Made by a program: the position numbers and the translations under genes. A stretch of 64,000 nucleotides of DNA from Enoplolaimus lenunculus (Eukaryota; Nematoda; Enoplea; Enoplida; Thoracostomopsidae). The notes under the pieces were generated by a model. The model was not told the origin of the DNA, searched no databases, and worked only from the letters and a program-made list of their open reading frames with translations. Location of the stretch: assembly GCA_030248215.1 (NCBI GenBank), contig JASANG010004020.1:1-64000 (forward strand). The letters run 5' to 3'. Positions 23,358 to 35,165 of this stretch are shown here, piece by piece (position 1 is the first letter of the stretch; each line of letters begins with the position of its first letter).

Positions 23358-23520
23358 GGCCCATGTAAAGACCAGTTGCGTAACGTTTTTCTGTGGGACT
23401 GTAATAGAGTAAACTTAAGCTTCAGACTATTCTTGCTTGGCTTAGGCTTTGGCTTAGGCTTTTACTTAGGCTTAGGAATATGCTTATAATACTGTTCCGT
23501 CCCTGTTCTTTACATTGGCC
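23358..23520 (+). mobile_element. TTAGGC-bearing MITE, subgroup 2
   Basis: Starts GGCCCATGTAAAGACC and ends GTTCTTTACATTGGCC. Flanks AATATCAT and GATATCAT match at 7 of 8. It carries several TTAGGC and TTTGGC hexamers. Length 163 bp. Confidence 0.8.
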
Positions 23521-23865
23521 GATATCATTATAACTACCTAAATTTCGCCTCACCTCATGCTACACCTCCGGCTCCGGCTCCGGCTCCGGTAAGTTTTGTA
23601 GACCTTCGGCTCCGACTTCGGTATGTATCTCCTCCAATTGCACCCTGCTTGCCGCTATGTCAGTGGTCGAGTTGATAATTTTATAAAGCACAGTTTAAAA
23701 CAAAAAGTACAGCTCAAAATTCTTCCAACTTTTATGCATCGTTGAACGCTGTTTCAAACTCAAATTCGATTTGCAAGTTTCAACATTTAATTTGCAACAA
23801 GCTCGGATTTGCGTTTCTGGACTAATATAGAGGTGACACCCGTAATAGTAGAATATCAGCATACT

Positions 23866-23945
23866 CCTAAACCTAAAAGCTAACGCAAGGTAACTTACAA
23901 GCCTGAGCCTAGGGAAGAAATTACTCTGAAGCTTAAGCTTATGGG
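23866..23945 (-). repeat. TTAGGC-type repeat fragment
   Basis: CATACTCCTAAACCTAA and GAAGCTTAAGCTTA blocks typical of subgroup 2, without clear ends. Confidence 0.4.
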
Positions 23946-23946
23946 T

Positions 23947-24930
23947 CATCCACGTTTATACTGTCTAGAGTTTACGCTCTTGTAAAAGACTGCACCCACA
24001 AACGAGTCCCTAACTTCCTAATTGCAGTGTTTATAAATTATATATCCAAAAGTCACCTACAGTATGCGTACACCAAGCTGACAACAGAGTCCCTCTGAAC
24101 GATGTATACTTTGTCACACTATCGCACATACAGATGCCACTTTTTCAATACGTTATAGAAAGGAGAGTTGTTTTGTGATGAGTCTGCCAGAAGGACATTC
24201 GCTTACGGTCATCCACGTTAAAATGCACGCACATTTGAAAAAAATGTCCCTCCCTTTTGGCTGCCCGGGTTGTCCCTACCCACCCTCTTTGTACAGTCTG
24301 AGATGTCAATATGTCATTGTCTGAACCTTTAGACAATGAATATGCTCAAGGCATAAATATTTAGTTGTCCTGACATCATTTTCGGGAACTGTTATTGTTC
24401 GTAGTCCCTCGAAAGGGACTAAATTTTATGCGTTGAATGATGCGTGTGAATATGTGTGCACAGCGTATGTTTTAATGTGTGCGCGTGTACTGACATCATA
24501 CAGACAACATGTATATCCAGAGTCCCTTCCGACAAAGTCTAGACAATTACCACTATCTAAGTACAACTATGAAACTGTACCTTGCCTCCTGCTAGGATGT
24601 TTATTTTGATAGGTGAAACATTTATTACATCGGCGAGTGCATTTTAACATGGATGACGTATATTGCATAACACAAAGTCTGTCCGAAGGGACTCTGTTAG
24701 CAATTATGCAGACCACAGAGTCTGCACGAAGGAACTCATATTGTCAGACACTGTGTCCAGTGTCCACATTGTCCGTACTCCCTCCGAACGGACTACCGAC
24801 ATAACAGACTAGATATGTATGCCCTCTACAAAGTGAAAATATCCTAAAAACAGTATTGTTTTTATACCTCTATTACAAACAAATGTGAGGACAATTTTTT
24901 ACAGTAGCGTGGACAGTATAACGTGGACAC
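23947..24930. repeat. Palindromic repeat with nested inverted ends
   Basis: Outer ends are TCATCCACGTTTATACTGTC near 23947 and, inverted, GTGTCCACGTTATACTGTC near 24930. An inner pair, TCATCCACGTTAAAATGCAC (from about 24209) and its complement (to about 24656), differs at one of 20 positions. The inner and outer ends share the start TCATCCACGT, so this may be one related element inside another. Between them are many AGTCCC...GGGACT inverted motifs. No gene is present. Confidence 0.6.
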
Positions 24931-25106
24931 GGAAAAAAGGCCAGCCACTGTTCTATAAATTGTCAAGTTTTTGCGAACCAAGCTATTGCACTAGCAAAAC
25001 AATCAAAACAGTCACATATTAACTGTTGATTGATTGTTCTTGATCCTAGATTTATTTCAGTAAAACCTGTTTTGTTGCCTAAAAAATTCTATGCAGCAAA
25101 GTCGGA

Positions 25107-25300
25107 ACCAGTGCCGGACAGACTGGGGTGGGGGCTGCTGCAAACTTCAGGGTGGGGCGTTAAACATGCGAGTGAAGCTAGCGAGAAACCAGGTGCCTTT
25201 TAAAACCTGGCCAGTTTTTGTTTATAACGGGCTAAGGCCGGAGCTCTCTTAGGGTATAGGCCCCTAAGGGGGTATGGGGTGGTTGCTCCGGCCGTAGTCA
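25107..25300 (+). repeat. Solitary copy of the GCGAGTGAAGC module
   Basis: Matches modules inside the fold-back arms (60-240, 6940-7140 and 7925-8120), sharing GTGCCGGA near the start, GCGAGTGAAG, CCTTTTAAAACC and a GG-rich end. It shows that the module also exists outside the fold-back and is an independent repeat. Confidence 0.6.
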
Positions 25301-25771
25301 GAACCTTATTGTATTCCGCAACCAATTTTTTAACTGGTCGTGATTCGACAGTAACAATATGTCCGTGATTATGTAGCTAGCATCCAGTTATGTAATTCCT
25401 GTTACAGAATCTTTCAAGAGCGTATGGTTCATGCGTTAATTCGTCCATGATGACTAATGCTGGCAACATCATAGAATACACGACAGTGCTGCGAACTCAT
25501 CGGAGCCTTTGACAGTGCTGGGTTTAGTTCCTTTCTTGAAGGAGAACTGAGGTGTCAACGGACTAGCATGTGTCAACTGCACGATATGTGCACAGGCATG
25601 GCAACATTTGCTTTACATACACTTACGTGCACATATACCGACAGCATGCCTCACGTGCTTACATTAGGTACCCAACCAGCCACAAACAGTCAGAACGGTA
25701 CCGTCGGGACGACCCCTTTCTCCGAAGTACTGCGAATAAACATGGTTTTCTCCTTAATTCTATGAAAGATA

Positions 25772-25844
25772 TGGCCACGCCGGGAAACGAACCTCGGACC
25801 TCTCGCTCGCGAGTCAAGCGTGCTACTCATTACACCACGCGGCC
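25772..25844 (-). tRNA. tRNA-like sequence, probably a pseudogene or SINE head
   Basis: Read on the minus strand, the 73 bases have a 7-pair acceptor stem GGCCGCG/CGTGGCC (one wobble), a D stem GTGT/GCAC, the loop CTCGCGA (anticodon CGC, nominally Ala) and the loop TTCGTTT. Weaknesses are a mismatch at the base of the anticodon loop and two mismatches in the T stem. The internal promoter boxes are recognisable. A functional gene is less likely than a degraded tRNA or tRNA-derived repeat. Confidence 0.45.
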
Positions 25845-26322
25845 GATATTACATTTTTGTCTAGCGCTATACATGCACGTACACGCATGTTTCTTAATAT
25901 CACGTACCCTATGCACATTCACATCTACACCACGTATACCAGCATTCCCATTTTTGGGTGGTCATCCCGGATCGCGAATTCAAACTTTTTGATTCCGTGG
26001 GCTTCGATTTACAGCCATAACGTAGGTTTTCGAGTTTTCTCTCAGTTAAACTAACCTAAACGTATCGTCATACTTCTAAGATGGGCTGTCCATCAGTTAA
26101 TATTTTCGGTGTCCGGACACAGTCTCGTAGATATTGTATTTTGTTCGTGCTAGCTAAAGATGGTTAACTGGACGAAAAGTATTGGCTAGCTAACTGTTAA
26201 AGGACGTCTTTAGCGTATCCCGAGACTCTTGGACATTTTTTGTCCAAACCTAACGTACGGTAACGTGTGACTGACGTAGCATGTGAAACATGTACGTATC
26301 TGTATGTGTACCAGGGTGCGGC

Positions 26323-26652
26323 TATGGATGTACCGATTAATCGGAATCGGCAACGGCATCGGTAATAATCGGCACTTTTCGTGAGTATCCGCATCGGGAA
26401 TGCTGTCAGTTTCATTTCTGGGCGCATATCTGTGTGTCTGGCGAGGAAAACTGATATTTCTTTTGCATTTGTGTTTGAAAAAATTAATTGAAATTAACCG
26501 TTCTTATAAATTTTTAATCGCTTATGATGTTTAGGGTCTAAGTCTTTATATAATGATATAACGTAGTATCCTATCTGTTTATCAAGCATGGTGTACTAAA
26601 GTTCAAAATAAGAATCGGCATCAACAAAAATTGCGGAATCGGCACATCCTTA
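26323..26652. mobile_element. Short TIR element with GGATGTRCCGATT ends
   Basis: Begins TATGGATGTACCGATTAA; the reverse complement of the other end is TAAGGATGTGCCGATTCC. The interior is rich in ATCGGCA motifs. Probably a hAT-type MITE, but the flanking 8-mers match only partly. Confidence 0.55.
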
Positions 26653-26721
26653 GGTCCTACCGAATTTAAAAATGCCGAAGTGGACTGACAGGACTGGCAT
26701 ATGTAGACGACAAATTACGCC

Positions 26722-26790
26722 GCGGATTGTGAGGCGGCGTGGCTCACCGAGAATTAGTAGGACGGGAACACTGAAATAATGCACGAACGT
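26722..26790 (+). repeat. tRNA-derived SINE fragment
   Basis: GATTGTGAGGCGGCGTGGCTCA matches, across its length, the heads of the copies near 54890 (minus) and 57269 (plus). It includes an RNA polymerase III A-box-like GTGGCTCA. Only the head is preserved. Confidence 0.5.
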
Positions 26791-26991
26791 GGCCTCAATT
26801 GTGATCTCGATTTAGAGTTGACTAACGAATTTAGAAATAGCTCTGTAAACTAATACGTATTAAACATAGATAATAATTGTCTAAAATACGTTTTACTGTA
26901 ATATATTATATTAGTATTGTAATTGCGAAAACATTGCGTGGTCAGGCTGCCGGTGGGGATATAAACTGTTTGAGCTGCTTGGTTTCTTGCT

Positions 26992-29900
26992 ATGGCCAGC
27001 GGTTCCTCGATGTCGAAAAGCGAGTTTATTGTGGGCGGTAAATACCGTTTGATTCGAAAGATTGGGAGCGGTTCGTTCGGCGATATATATTTAGGAATCA
27101 ATATCACAAATGGCGAGGTATATATAAGAAATATATTGCGTATCTTGTCAATATTTATTATTTAATATCTTGTCACGGTTAGCTTGTAATATTAGCTTTC
27201 GGAATTCGCGATTTTAGTCCTTCCTTGGTTTTGGAATACGACGTCCTTGACAGTAGCGAACAATTAGGCCCATGATGACAATGTATGACTTTACTGTTAC
27301 ACATACGCACTCGTAGGTATCTATCATTACGTTACGTATTAATGTATTGTATTTTTATTTGAGGAAGTCGCCGTCAAACTTGAACCTACAAAAGCCCGTC
27401 ACCCTCAACTGCTATACGAAAGTAAAGTGTACAAAATTCTTGTTGGAGGCGTCGGCATTCCTCATATTCGGTAAGTTAATTTGCAATGATCAGGTTAACC
27501 GGGGTATAAATGTGATTGAAAATTAATATATACTTAGGCTTCTCCACAGATGGGCCCCCCAGCACTTTTCGAAATTTTGATTTCCCCCCCGGCGAAAATT
27601 TTGCCGCCCCCAGGAAAGGCCCCCGGCGAATTTTCGGCCGCCCCCCAGCAAAATGCCCCCATCGAATTTTTTTGTTGGGGGGCCCCCAGGACTTTTCTAG
27701 GCCAAAAATTTTCAATGTTAAAACGTAAAGACCTGGGCTTCTTTTGAGGCGGACATTCGGCAAAATATGATTTTATATTACGCTGAGTACTCATAATTTT
27801 TAATAGCGTTACAAATCGTAGTAACTAATATAATTCAATAATGAACTGAAAAAAGCACAATTATATAAAGACCGTTTCAGGGCACACACCATTCGAACGT
27901 ACCTTGCAGCAGCAAGTTCAACCCGCCTGAGCCTTATGATAAACTGAAGCTGTGACTAATATATTAATCACAGTTTCAATTATAGATTATCTATATTTTA
28001 TATAATTGTGCTTCTTTCAACTTCTGATTAAGTTGTCCGTATATACGTAATATTAGTTAAAATTATTGTTATTGGCGTTTGCGAGAAATTTTTGTTATGT
28101 TGAGCGATGAGTAATCGTAAGTTGAGTTGGAAACACGGTCTACAATGAAAAAAATGGTCCAAAAAGTCGGTTTGCCTGGGCCCCCCCAGGAATCGCCCCC
28201 CGGCGGAAATTTTCAAGCTGTGGAGTAGCCAGTACTAGAGTGAAAATTTTATCGCGGTCAGGTAGGTATACACTAGTGTTGCCCTGGGGTCGGAATCGTT
28301 ACCGGGGTCGAGAGCTATGATCTCGGCACCAATATATATCTGTACGTGGGAGTACGTACGATACCGTTTTTATCAGATTGCGTCACACGACGTTTTGCCT
28401 ATGGTACATGATCTAATAAAATTACTGTGCTGCGTTCGAATTCTCGCTAAACTGTGCCACGGGACATTGTTTTTCTGGCACCGTCCGTGGTACTATATGG
28501 CTCCGGCCTCGGCACCCTCTTGCCCCTGGGTTGGTTCCCGGCCCCGGGACATCTTTATATAATATATGTATCTTGGTTTAACTGGAGATAAAAAATACCA
28601 GAGGCGGATATTTTAGAGTGCATGTTTCGACAAAAAGTCACTTAACCAAATGATTTCGTACGTACTACTTGCTTTTATAAGCTATAATTTTGTTTCTACA
28701 GGAGGAGTTTTAGCATTAACCTTTCTCTTTTGAAGTATGAATTTAAAAATTCACAGCGGATATTGTATGGTTTAGCAATAGCAAAATATTGAGTTGTGTC
28801 AAACTTTTGAGCTTCGGATATCCTGTAATGTAGAATACCGGAGCCGGTGTCGCATAAAAAATGACCCCTTGCCTCGAACACATTTTTATAGGGGCCACAT
28901 TTTATAGTACTGCTGCGTGAAAAAATGACCGGCAATAAAAAGAGAATCCCCAGTAATTTTACAGCCACTATAGACATGAAATATTGACCCCCGTTACAAT
29001 CCAGCCAAAGGATGCATAAGGAATGACTACGAGCAGATAAGGGATGACTAGGAGCAGCGTACTACATAAATGTGCTGAATATAACGCCTTTGCTATATAA
29101 CGTCATCGAAATGTTATCATTCAATACACTTGCAGTTGCAGATGCCTAATGTGCACGCTATGAAATTGAGTGATATGAACAGTTGTCATAGTTGTTTATG
29201 CGTGTTAATTTTTAAATCTTGGCGTTTAAGAACATGTAATTTGATGTGCTGTAAGCGTGAGTGCATTAATATCTTGAAGAAAAATGGCTAATACTTCACA
29301 CGTTTCGTTCTCAAAAATATGAAAAGAGTGGTTTGCGTAGTTTAGTTATCTAAAGTATACTTTCACTGTACTTAAGAATATTCACCAGCAAGAGGTAATT
29401 TACTTTCACAGAGGAAAATTTTAAAACAGTGCTGTAGTGTGTAAAACTGACCTGGGGTTTCTTTTTAACAGGGTTCATTTTTTCTGCGATACTGTGTAAA
29501 AATGACTAGTCGTCTCATAACGGAGTCATTTTTTCAGACGGCAGTACTATAAAAATCTAACCCATAGAAATATTTCCTGGGGTCATTTTTTATGCGACAC
29601 CGGATATTGAGTATTTGCCGGAGCAGGATATTCGGTTGTAATCAAAATTATATGTATATTTTAGATTTTATGGAACAGAAAAAGACTACAATGTACTTGT
29701 GATGGATTTGCTGGGACCAAGTCTTGAAGATCTGTTCAACTTCTGTTCAAGACGTTTTACCATGAAAACAGTGCTAATGCTAGCAGATCAGGTTAGTATT
29801 GTATTCGTATACGTATTTCCACACAGCCTTGGTCTTATCGAATTATTTGTTTTAAAATACAATAAAATTCATTGTCAACGCTCTTTACCTGTTCAGAAAC

Positions 29901-32900
29901 AACATATAAATATGCTCGTATGAAATTTCCATATACGTATGATTAATTAACTTCTGGTTGTCTCCAGCAATCAAAAGCATTCAGCGATGATTACTCATCT
30001 TAGACTAGTTTCAATGAATTCGGGGTGCAGCGGTCCAATGTTCGGTATCCAGAGGTCTTGGAACTATTGAATGGAAGGAGTCCTTTCAAAATTGGAGGAT
30101 TAAATGTCTTGGAAAAAGAATACCTGTTATAAATGGAAGAGCGAACTTCTGTGTCATCTTATAATATAAACGGCCGAAAATCACAGTACGTATATATTGG
30201 AGGAGCACTAATTTCATTAGCGGGAAACCGAGCAGAATTTTTGGAAACCGGTTATATTCTACCTGTATTGCATCCTTTGAATAGCAGTGCATGTAAAAAT
30301 TCATGAACATGTAAGGTGAAATTCCTACTGAAGCTAGCAAGAAAAAAGAAGACGCCCTTTTAGTTGCAGAACATAAAATTAGAGTTGAATCCGTGTTTGA
30401 TTAGTCCGGGTATTGTCGCCGAAAAATTCCGGATCCGGATACATTTGGCTGTGAGAAATTCTGGGTTTCGGTTTTTGCAACAAAATGTTCTAAGTCCGGA
30501 CATTGCAAAAATACCGGCATTGGCACCTCAAAAAATGGCGATTTTTGCTGATACTTTTGTCTGTGATAGTCAGTTGGAATGCGATCGATTTCACTTCTTG
30601 GCCCGTATCCGTGTGCCTGATCAGGGAAACTGTCAACTCTTTTGCGTTGCTCGAAAAATATAATTAAAATGAACCGTTGCTAAAAACTTGTGTTTTATTT
30701 CATAATTTTTAGGTCCTCGTTCAGATCTATCTTATGACAATTTTAGGTCCGAATTTCGACTTTTAAAAATTACATGTCCGGATTTGTCTTTGTGAAATTC
30801 CGGGTCGGGTAGTTATTTTTAAATGTTGCAACTCTACATTTAAATGTCACCGAAATTATTGCAGTAAAAAGTTGGGGCAAATTTTTTGGCGCTTTTAAGC
30901 TATTTAGTCCACTAACATTTACACCACTGCGCTTTACCCAACGCTGTAGAATACGTACATCTATGCACATTTATACAGTAGGATTAACAGGCGCATGTGT
31001 TGAATGCCTGACGTGGACGTTTATTTGATATGTTGAGTGCTCACCAGCAAAACAAACAAGAAAATTTCTCCTATGGGTGCAATTTTTATTTTATGTTTAT
31101 GACATTTTACTACTTTAGATTTTCGCCTAATTATAATTAAAAAACTGAGATTTTGTTATCTGAAACTTTGTTTATTTCAGATGATTGGTCGCATCGAATA
31201 TGTTCATGTGAAAAACTTCATTCACAGAGATATTAAGCCTGACAATTTCCTCATGGGCATTGGAAGGCACTGCAATAAAGCAAGTTTTGTAGTTTGTTAC
31301 GCCTTTAAAATAATGTAAATCATAGTCATATATAGCTGATTGTAACATTGCCCACCGGGCCACCACTTGCTTTAGCTTTGTTACAGTGAAGCAGGTAGCT
31401 GCGTATACGGTTACATACATGATTGCATGGCGGGTGTTTTCACGGTATGTTGCTTGTCCCCACAAGTGGTCGTAAGTATTGAGATATTGACGGACATTTT
31501 TTTAGCTTTTTCTCATTGATTTTGGTTTGGCGAAAAAATTTCGCGATAGCCGAACACGAACGCATATACCATACAGAGAAGACAAGAATTTAACTGGAAC
31601 TGCTCGATATGCGTCAATCAACGCTCATCTTGGGATCGAACAGAGGTACTAATTTTGTCAGTGCGCGTTGTTATAAAATAATTTGATTTATATCTGATCT
31701 ATATATATTGCACCAGTTATACGTTTTTAAAAGGATTACAGTTAAATTATTTCTCAGGTACATCGTTTATGGTACTACACATTGTTGTACCGGGAGAACG
31801 TTAAAACGTTTATTTGAGAATGGAACGCATGGGCTTGTAATGTTGAGTGTGACAATAAGTTACGACGTATTGGAGCTAGAACTGTTAGTACAATTAGTAT
31901 GTTTTACGGAAAATTTTGCTAAACGTTTGCTAAATCGTTTTCGATACGTTTGCTACATCGTTTCCGATACGGTTTTTAGCCGTCGAGACGACATGGAGTC
32001 TTTGGGTTACGTTCTTATGTATTTCAATCGTTCTACATTGCCATGGCAAGGTTTAAAGGTGTGTAGTCGTTTGTTAGCTTTATATTATATGAAGTACAAA
32101 GAACCGTGGGTTTCATGGAGGGGCTCTCAAACCAAAATTCTTCCTGGCGTGCTCCTTTTAACGAAGCATACCGGGACTGCATTGCATACTTAGCGAAGGC
32201 TTAGAGTTGAAATATAAATTTTAAGGTGAAAATGATGTTCTTTTATACGTATCCTTATTTCGTCTCCCCTCCCAACTCCAGCACCAAGGTGTTGCTTCTG
32301 TTCAAATTAAATATTGTCAGTCACATGTATCCAGTAAAGTACAGTAACTACTGTAGGATTCATTGGCGATATTCCAGTATTTTTGTTTAGCTGTACAAAA
32401 ATACTTTTACGGCGCCAAACAAAAAAACACGTACAGCTATTTTAAAACCCGTTTGCTTTTCACAATATATACATTGGACCGAGCTTTTTGATATTTTTCC
32501 AGAAAGTTTAAGATATGATAAAAAACCTTATAGATTATATTGCGTAAAAATTTTCACCAAAAACACTTTTGCTCCACCAAAAAACTTCTGTTGCGCATTT
32601 GCGCAGCTTTTGGCTCAAGGCCCTCTGCTGTGTAGTTTAAACGTTTTCCACTCCATTAACGTGGTAGTGTTTTTAATGTTCACTGTTCAGTACATTTTTA
32701 CATTTAAGGCTGCGACGAAAAAACAGAAGTACGAAAAAATCAGCGAGAAAAAGATGTCTACACCCGTCGAAGTTCTGTGTAAGGTACGTAAGGATGTTAT
32801 GCGAAAGTTGTTCCCATTTAAAAAGGTTAAATCAGGTGTTTTGTATACACTTGAGTAAGAGTCGTTTTCATCGTAAAATATACTAAGCAATATGCAGTAT

Positions 32901-34261
32901 GATTGTGGGTTGCATACAATTGCGGGTTTAGGATTTTGCATTAGTTAGGGTTCGTTTCATAGTAAGACATGCTACTTGCAAAGTTTGTACGCGCCACCCA
33001 TTATAGTGATCGCCAACTTCAGAGGTCTTTATCGCATCTTAGACACCTCCACTTTGTAAAGCAGCACCTAACATTACACTAAATCATAAGTTGAACTAAC
33101 CGTAATGTGATTGAAAATGTATGCTACAGCGGCGTACGTACGTACTTTTAGTTGTCAGGTTGCCCCAAACAGAATTTGGGGCCCTTTAGCAGTAGCGAAT
33201 GTGAGGTTTTTCGGTGGGGAACCTAAGAACAGCCGACCTTATAGAATTAGCTCACGGAATACACTTATGAGCTGTTTGCTTCTGGCCAGCTGTGAGTCAA
33301 AACAGGTTGGGCAGCAAAGGAAATCTTGTGAGCGAAGCGCGATAATTCATACTAACCTTGGTCTAATTGATAATGTTGACTTATATTTTTTAATACAAAA
33401 CAAAGCTATTTTCGGTTATTTTTTGCCGAAAATTTTAGTATTCACTTTAGTCGGCGACTTAAATACTTAAGGAAGATTTCGGAAACACAGTCATTGTCTC
33501 CCCATCAGCGATGGACACATGATATCCGCATATAAAGGTGACAACAAAAGTTCCAATTCAGTGTCAAATTTTGCAAACGTTAAAGGGTCGGACTTATCAC
33601 TAATCCTCATACAAAATTCAGTTTCGTGCTGGTCCGGTTAAGGAATCAATCTAATCTTAAGCAGCATTGTGCTGAGCAGCATCGCAGGCAAAAGTTGTAA
33701 ACTTGGATGGTAGAAAATCGCCAACGAAGCAAGCTTGAAGCTTGACGTACTGTTAGTCCGTGTTTAATGAAAATTATGGGTAATCAAGAATTCAAAGGGG
33801 GACCACTGACAATATATTTTTTAGTGTCGGAGAAAGGCAAGGGGGCGAGAGTCACTTGTGCCCCGCTCGAAACCTGCCAGCGGTAGCACCTTCGGCAGCC
33901 AGTAGTACACAGGTTTTCCAACAAAACTGCAATAGCTTCAGCTATAAATCTAATTTGCACTTAATAATTTTAATAGGGGTTCCCTGCTGAATTCGCAATG
34001 TACCTAAACTATTGTCGCGGATTGCGTTTCGATGAACAACCGGATTATATGTACTTGCGTCAACTGTTCCGCATTCTGTTTCGTACGTTGAATCATCAAT
34101 ACGATTATACATTCGACTGGACGATGCTAAAACAGAAAGCGCTCAATTCAGCTAGCGGTGGAGGCGCAGGAGCTACTGGAGGTGGAGGAGGACAACAACA
34201 AGCAGCCGGTGGTGCGAATCAGCTGGATGCAACTGCGGGCATGCAGCAGACATGTAAGTAG
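26992..34261 (+). CDS. CSNK1A1: Casein kinase 1 alpha
   Basis: Eight coding exons: 26992-27117, 27364-27470, 29665-29791, 31181-31279, 31506-31645, 31980-32058, 32709-32783 and 33977-34261, encoding 345 residues. The sequence is nearly colinear with animal CK1 alpha: [10 protein letters not shown] (ATP loop), EVAVKLE (lysine), [14 protein letters not shown] (catalytic loop), [14 protein letters not shown] (DFG) and the family-specific [15 protein letters not shown] and [18 protein letters not shown]. It phosphorylates beta-catenin and many other substrates in Wnt and other signalling in the cytoplasm and nucleus. The intron after exon 4 starts with GC (AAA/GCAAGT). The C-terminus is Gly/Gln-rich ([16 protein letters not shown]). 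The stop at 34259-34261 overlaps a strong donor, ACAT/GTAAGTAG, so the transcript may splice on to a further exon. C. elegans calls its orthologue kin-19. Confidence 0.95.
27540..27760. repeat. G/C-run repeat with AAAATTTT steps
   Basis: Alternating CCCCCC/GGGGGG runs and AAAATTTT-like steps in CK1 intron 2. The same texture occurs at 4690-4800, 7450-7580 and 28180-28225. Apparent proline-rich open frames across it are by-products of the composition. Confidence 0.55.
28848..29599. mobile_element. TIR element with perfect CCGG target duplication
   Basis: Ends are TGTCGCATAAAAAATGACCC and its exact inverted complement, flanked on each side by CCGG (28844-28847 and 29600-29603). Further inverted similarity (AAAAATGAC and CATTTTT blocks) extends over 100 bases inward. 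The TGTNR start and 4-bp duplication fit Ginger/Tdd-type transposons, as for 11360-12970. It was inserted into an older CCGGAA-type repeat, visible on both sides as ATACCGGAG and CCGGATATTG. Length 752 bp, no transposase, within CK1 intron 2. Confidence 0.75.
30404..30830. repeat. CCGGA-type repeat in CK1 intron 3
   Basis: Contains AAATTCCGGATCCGG, AAGTCCGGACATTGC and TCCGGATTTGTC blocks of the dispersed CCGGAA texture. Ends were not resolved. Confidence 0.4.
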
Positions 34262-34439
34262 TGATTTAAATTTAAGTTTTACCGGCTGGCTTGTGATTTT
34301 TCAGCATCACGTAAGATACAGGGTCATTTCATCGTTTAATTTTGATCATTATTTGTAATCTATTCACTAGCGGTTTTAAAGTGTTTTGTCAGTGTGTTTT
34401 ATCAGTATATTTTGATGCCACAACAGATAACATTGGCTT

Positions 34440-34765
34440 ACTGTGTTGAGAATTTTTTCAGGGATAGACCGTGTACCCGGTTTCCATATTAATTCATCCG
34501 TATCTGGTTCCAATATCCCGTATAATCCTATCGAATATTTGCGGTTGTGGTCTTGAATATCATAACACTGCTTTTTGGTACTAAACATTTTGCTGCAAAT
34601 GCTCAGTTTTTGACACTTAGGTGAAATGAAAAAATGCAGGCTAATTTTAAATCATTAATCATTTATTTATGCACGACTCAAATACTACTAACAGTGCACC
34701 GGTTCCGGTATCCGCAAAATTTACTATCCGGGCAAATCTTAGATAAAATTTATCAGTTTTATCAC
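34440..34765. repeat. CCGGTTCC-type repeat downstream of CK1
   Basis: Bounded loosely by CAGGGATAGACCGTG and a second block at 34698 with GTGCACCGGTTCCGGTATCC. Probably a decayed hAT-type MITE. Confidence 0.4.
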
Positions 34766-34779
34766 AGAGCGGTTTTGAA

Positions 34780-35165
34780 CAAAGTGAAGTACAGTCACGC
34801 ACAGACTTATGTCCGCAGAAACGGCGATTGCGTCCACTGTGGTTGCGGTTTTATAGCCGCGTCTGAGCTTTTGAGTGATCGCCGCGCAAATGCGGTTTGA
34901 GAAGCGATCGTAGTCGCTATATTAAGTGCGTTCGCAGTGGCGGTTTTTACCTCGTTCAAAGTCGCGCTCTGAACCGCGTCTGCAACCGCTATTTTAAGGG
35001 CAATTTTAGCTGCGTCTATAACCGCAATTTTAGCCGCGTCTGTAACCGCGAAATTGCTTGCGCAACCGCGGTTTTTCCGTCCATTTAAACTGTAGTTGCG
35101 AGCGATCGCGAATCGAACCACGTTTGCGTCGCGACCACGTTTGCGTCGCGATTGCGGTTGCACTT
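34780..35165. repeat. CG-rich tandem and palindromic repeat
   Basis: Repeats of AACCGC-ATTTTAGC-CGCGTCTGT with CpG in nearly every unit. The outer parts carry inverted GCGATCG/CGATCGC and GCGATTGCG motifs. The base composition stands out sharply from the AT-rich surroundings. No gene was recognised. Confidence 0.65.

Noticed and set aside
25570-25992. 140-codon open frame across the tRNA-like sequence
   Set aside because: It runs antisense through the tRNA-like sequence and has no recognisable domain.
27476-27794. Proline/glycine-rich open frames on both strands
   Set aside because: They arise from alternating C and G runs in a repeat inside a CK1 intron.
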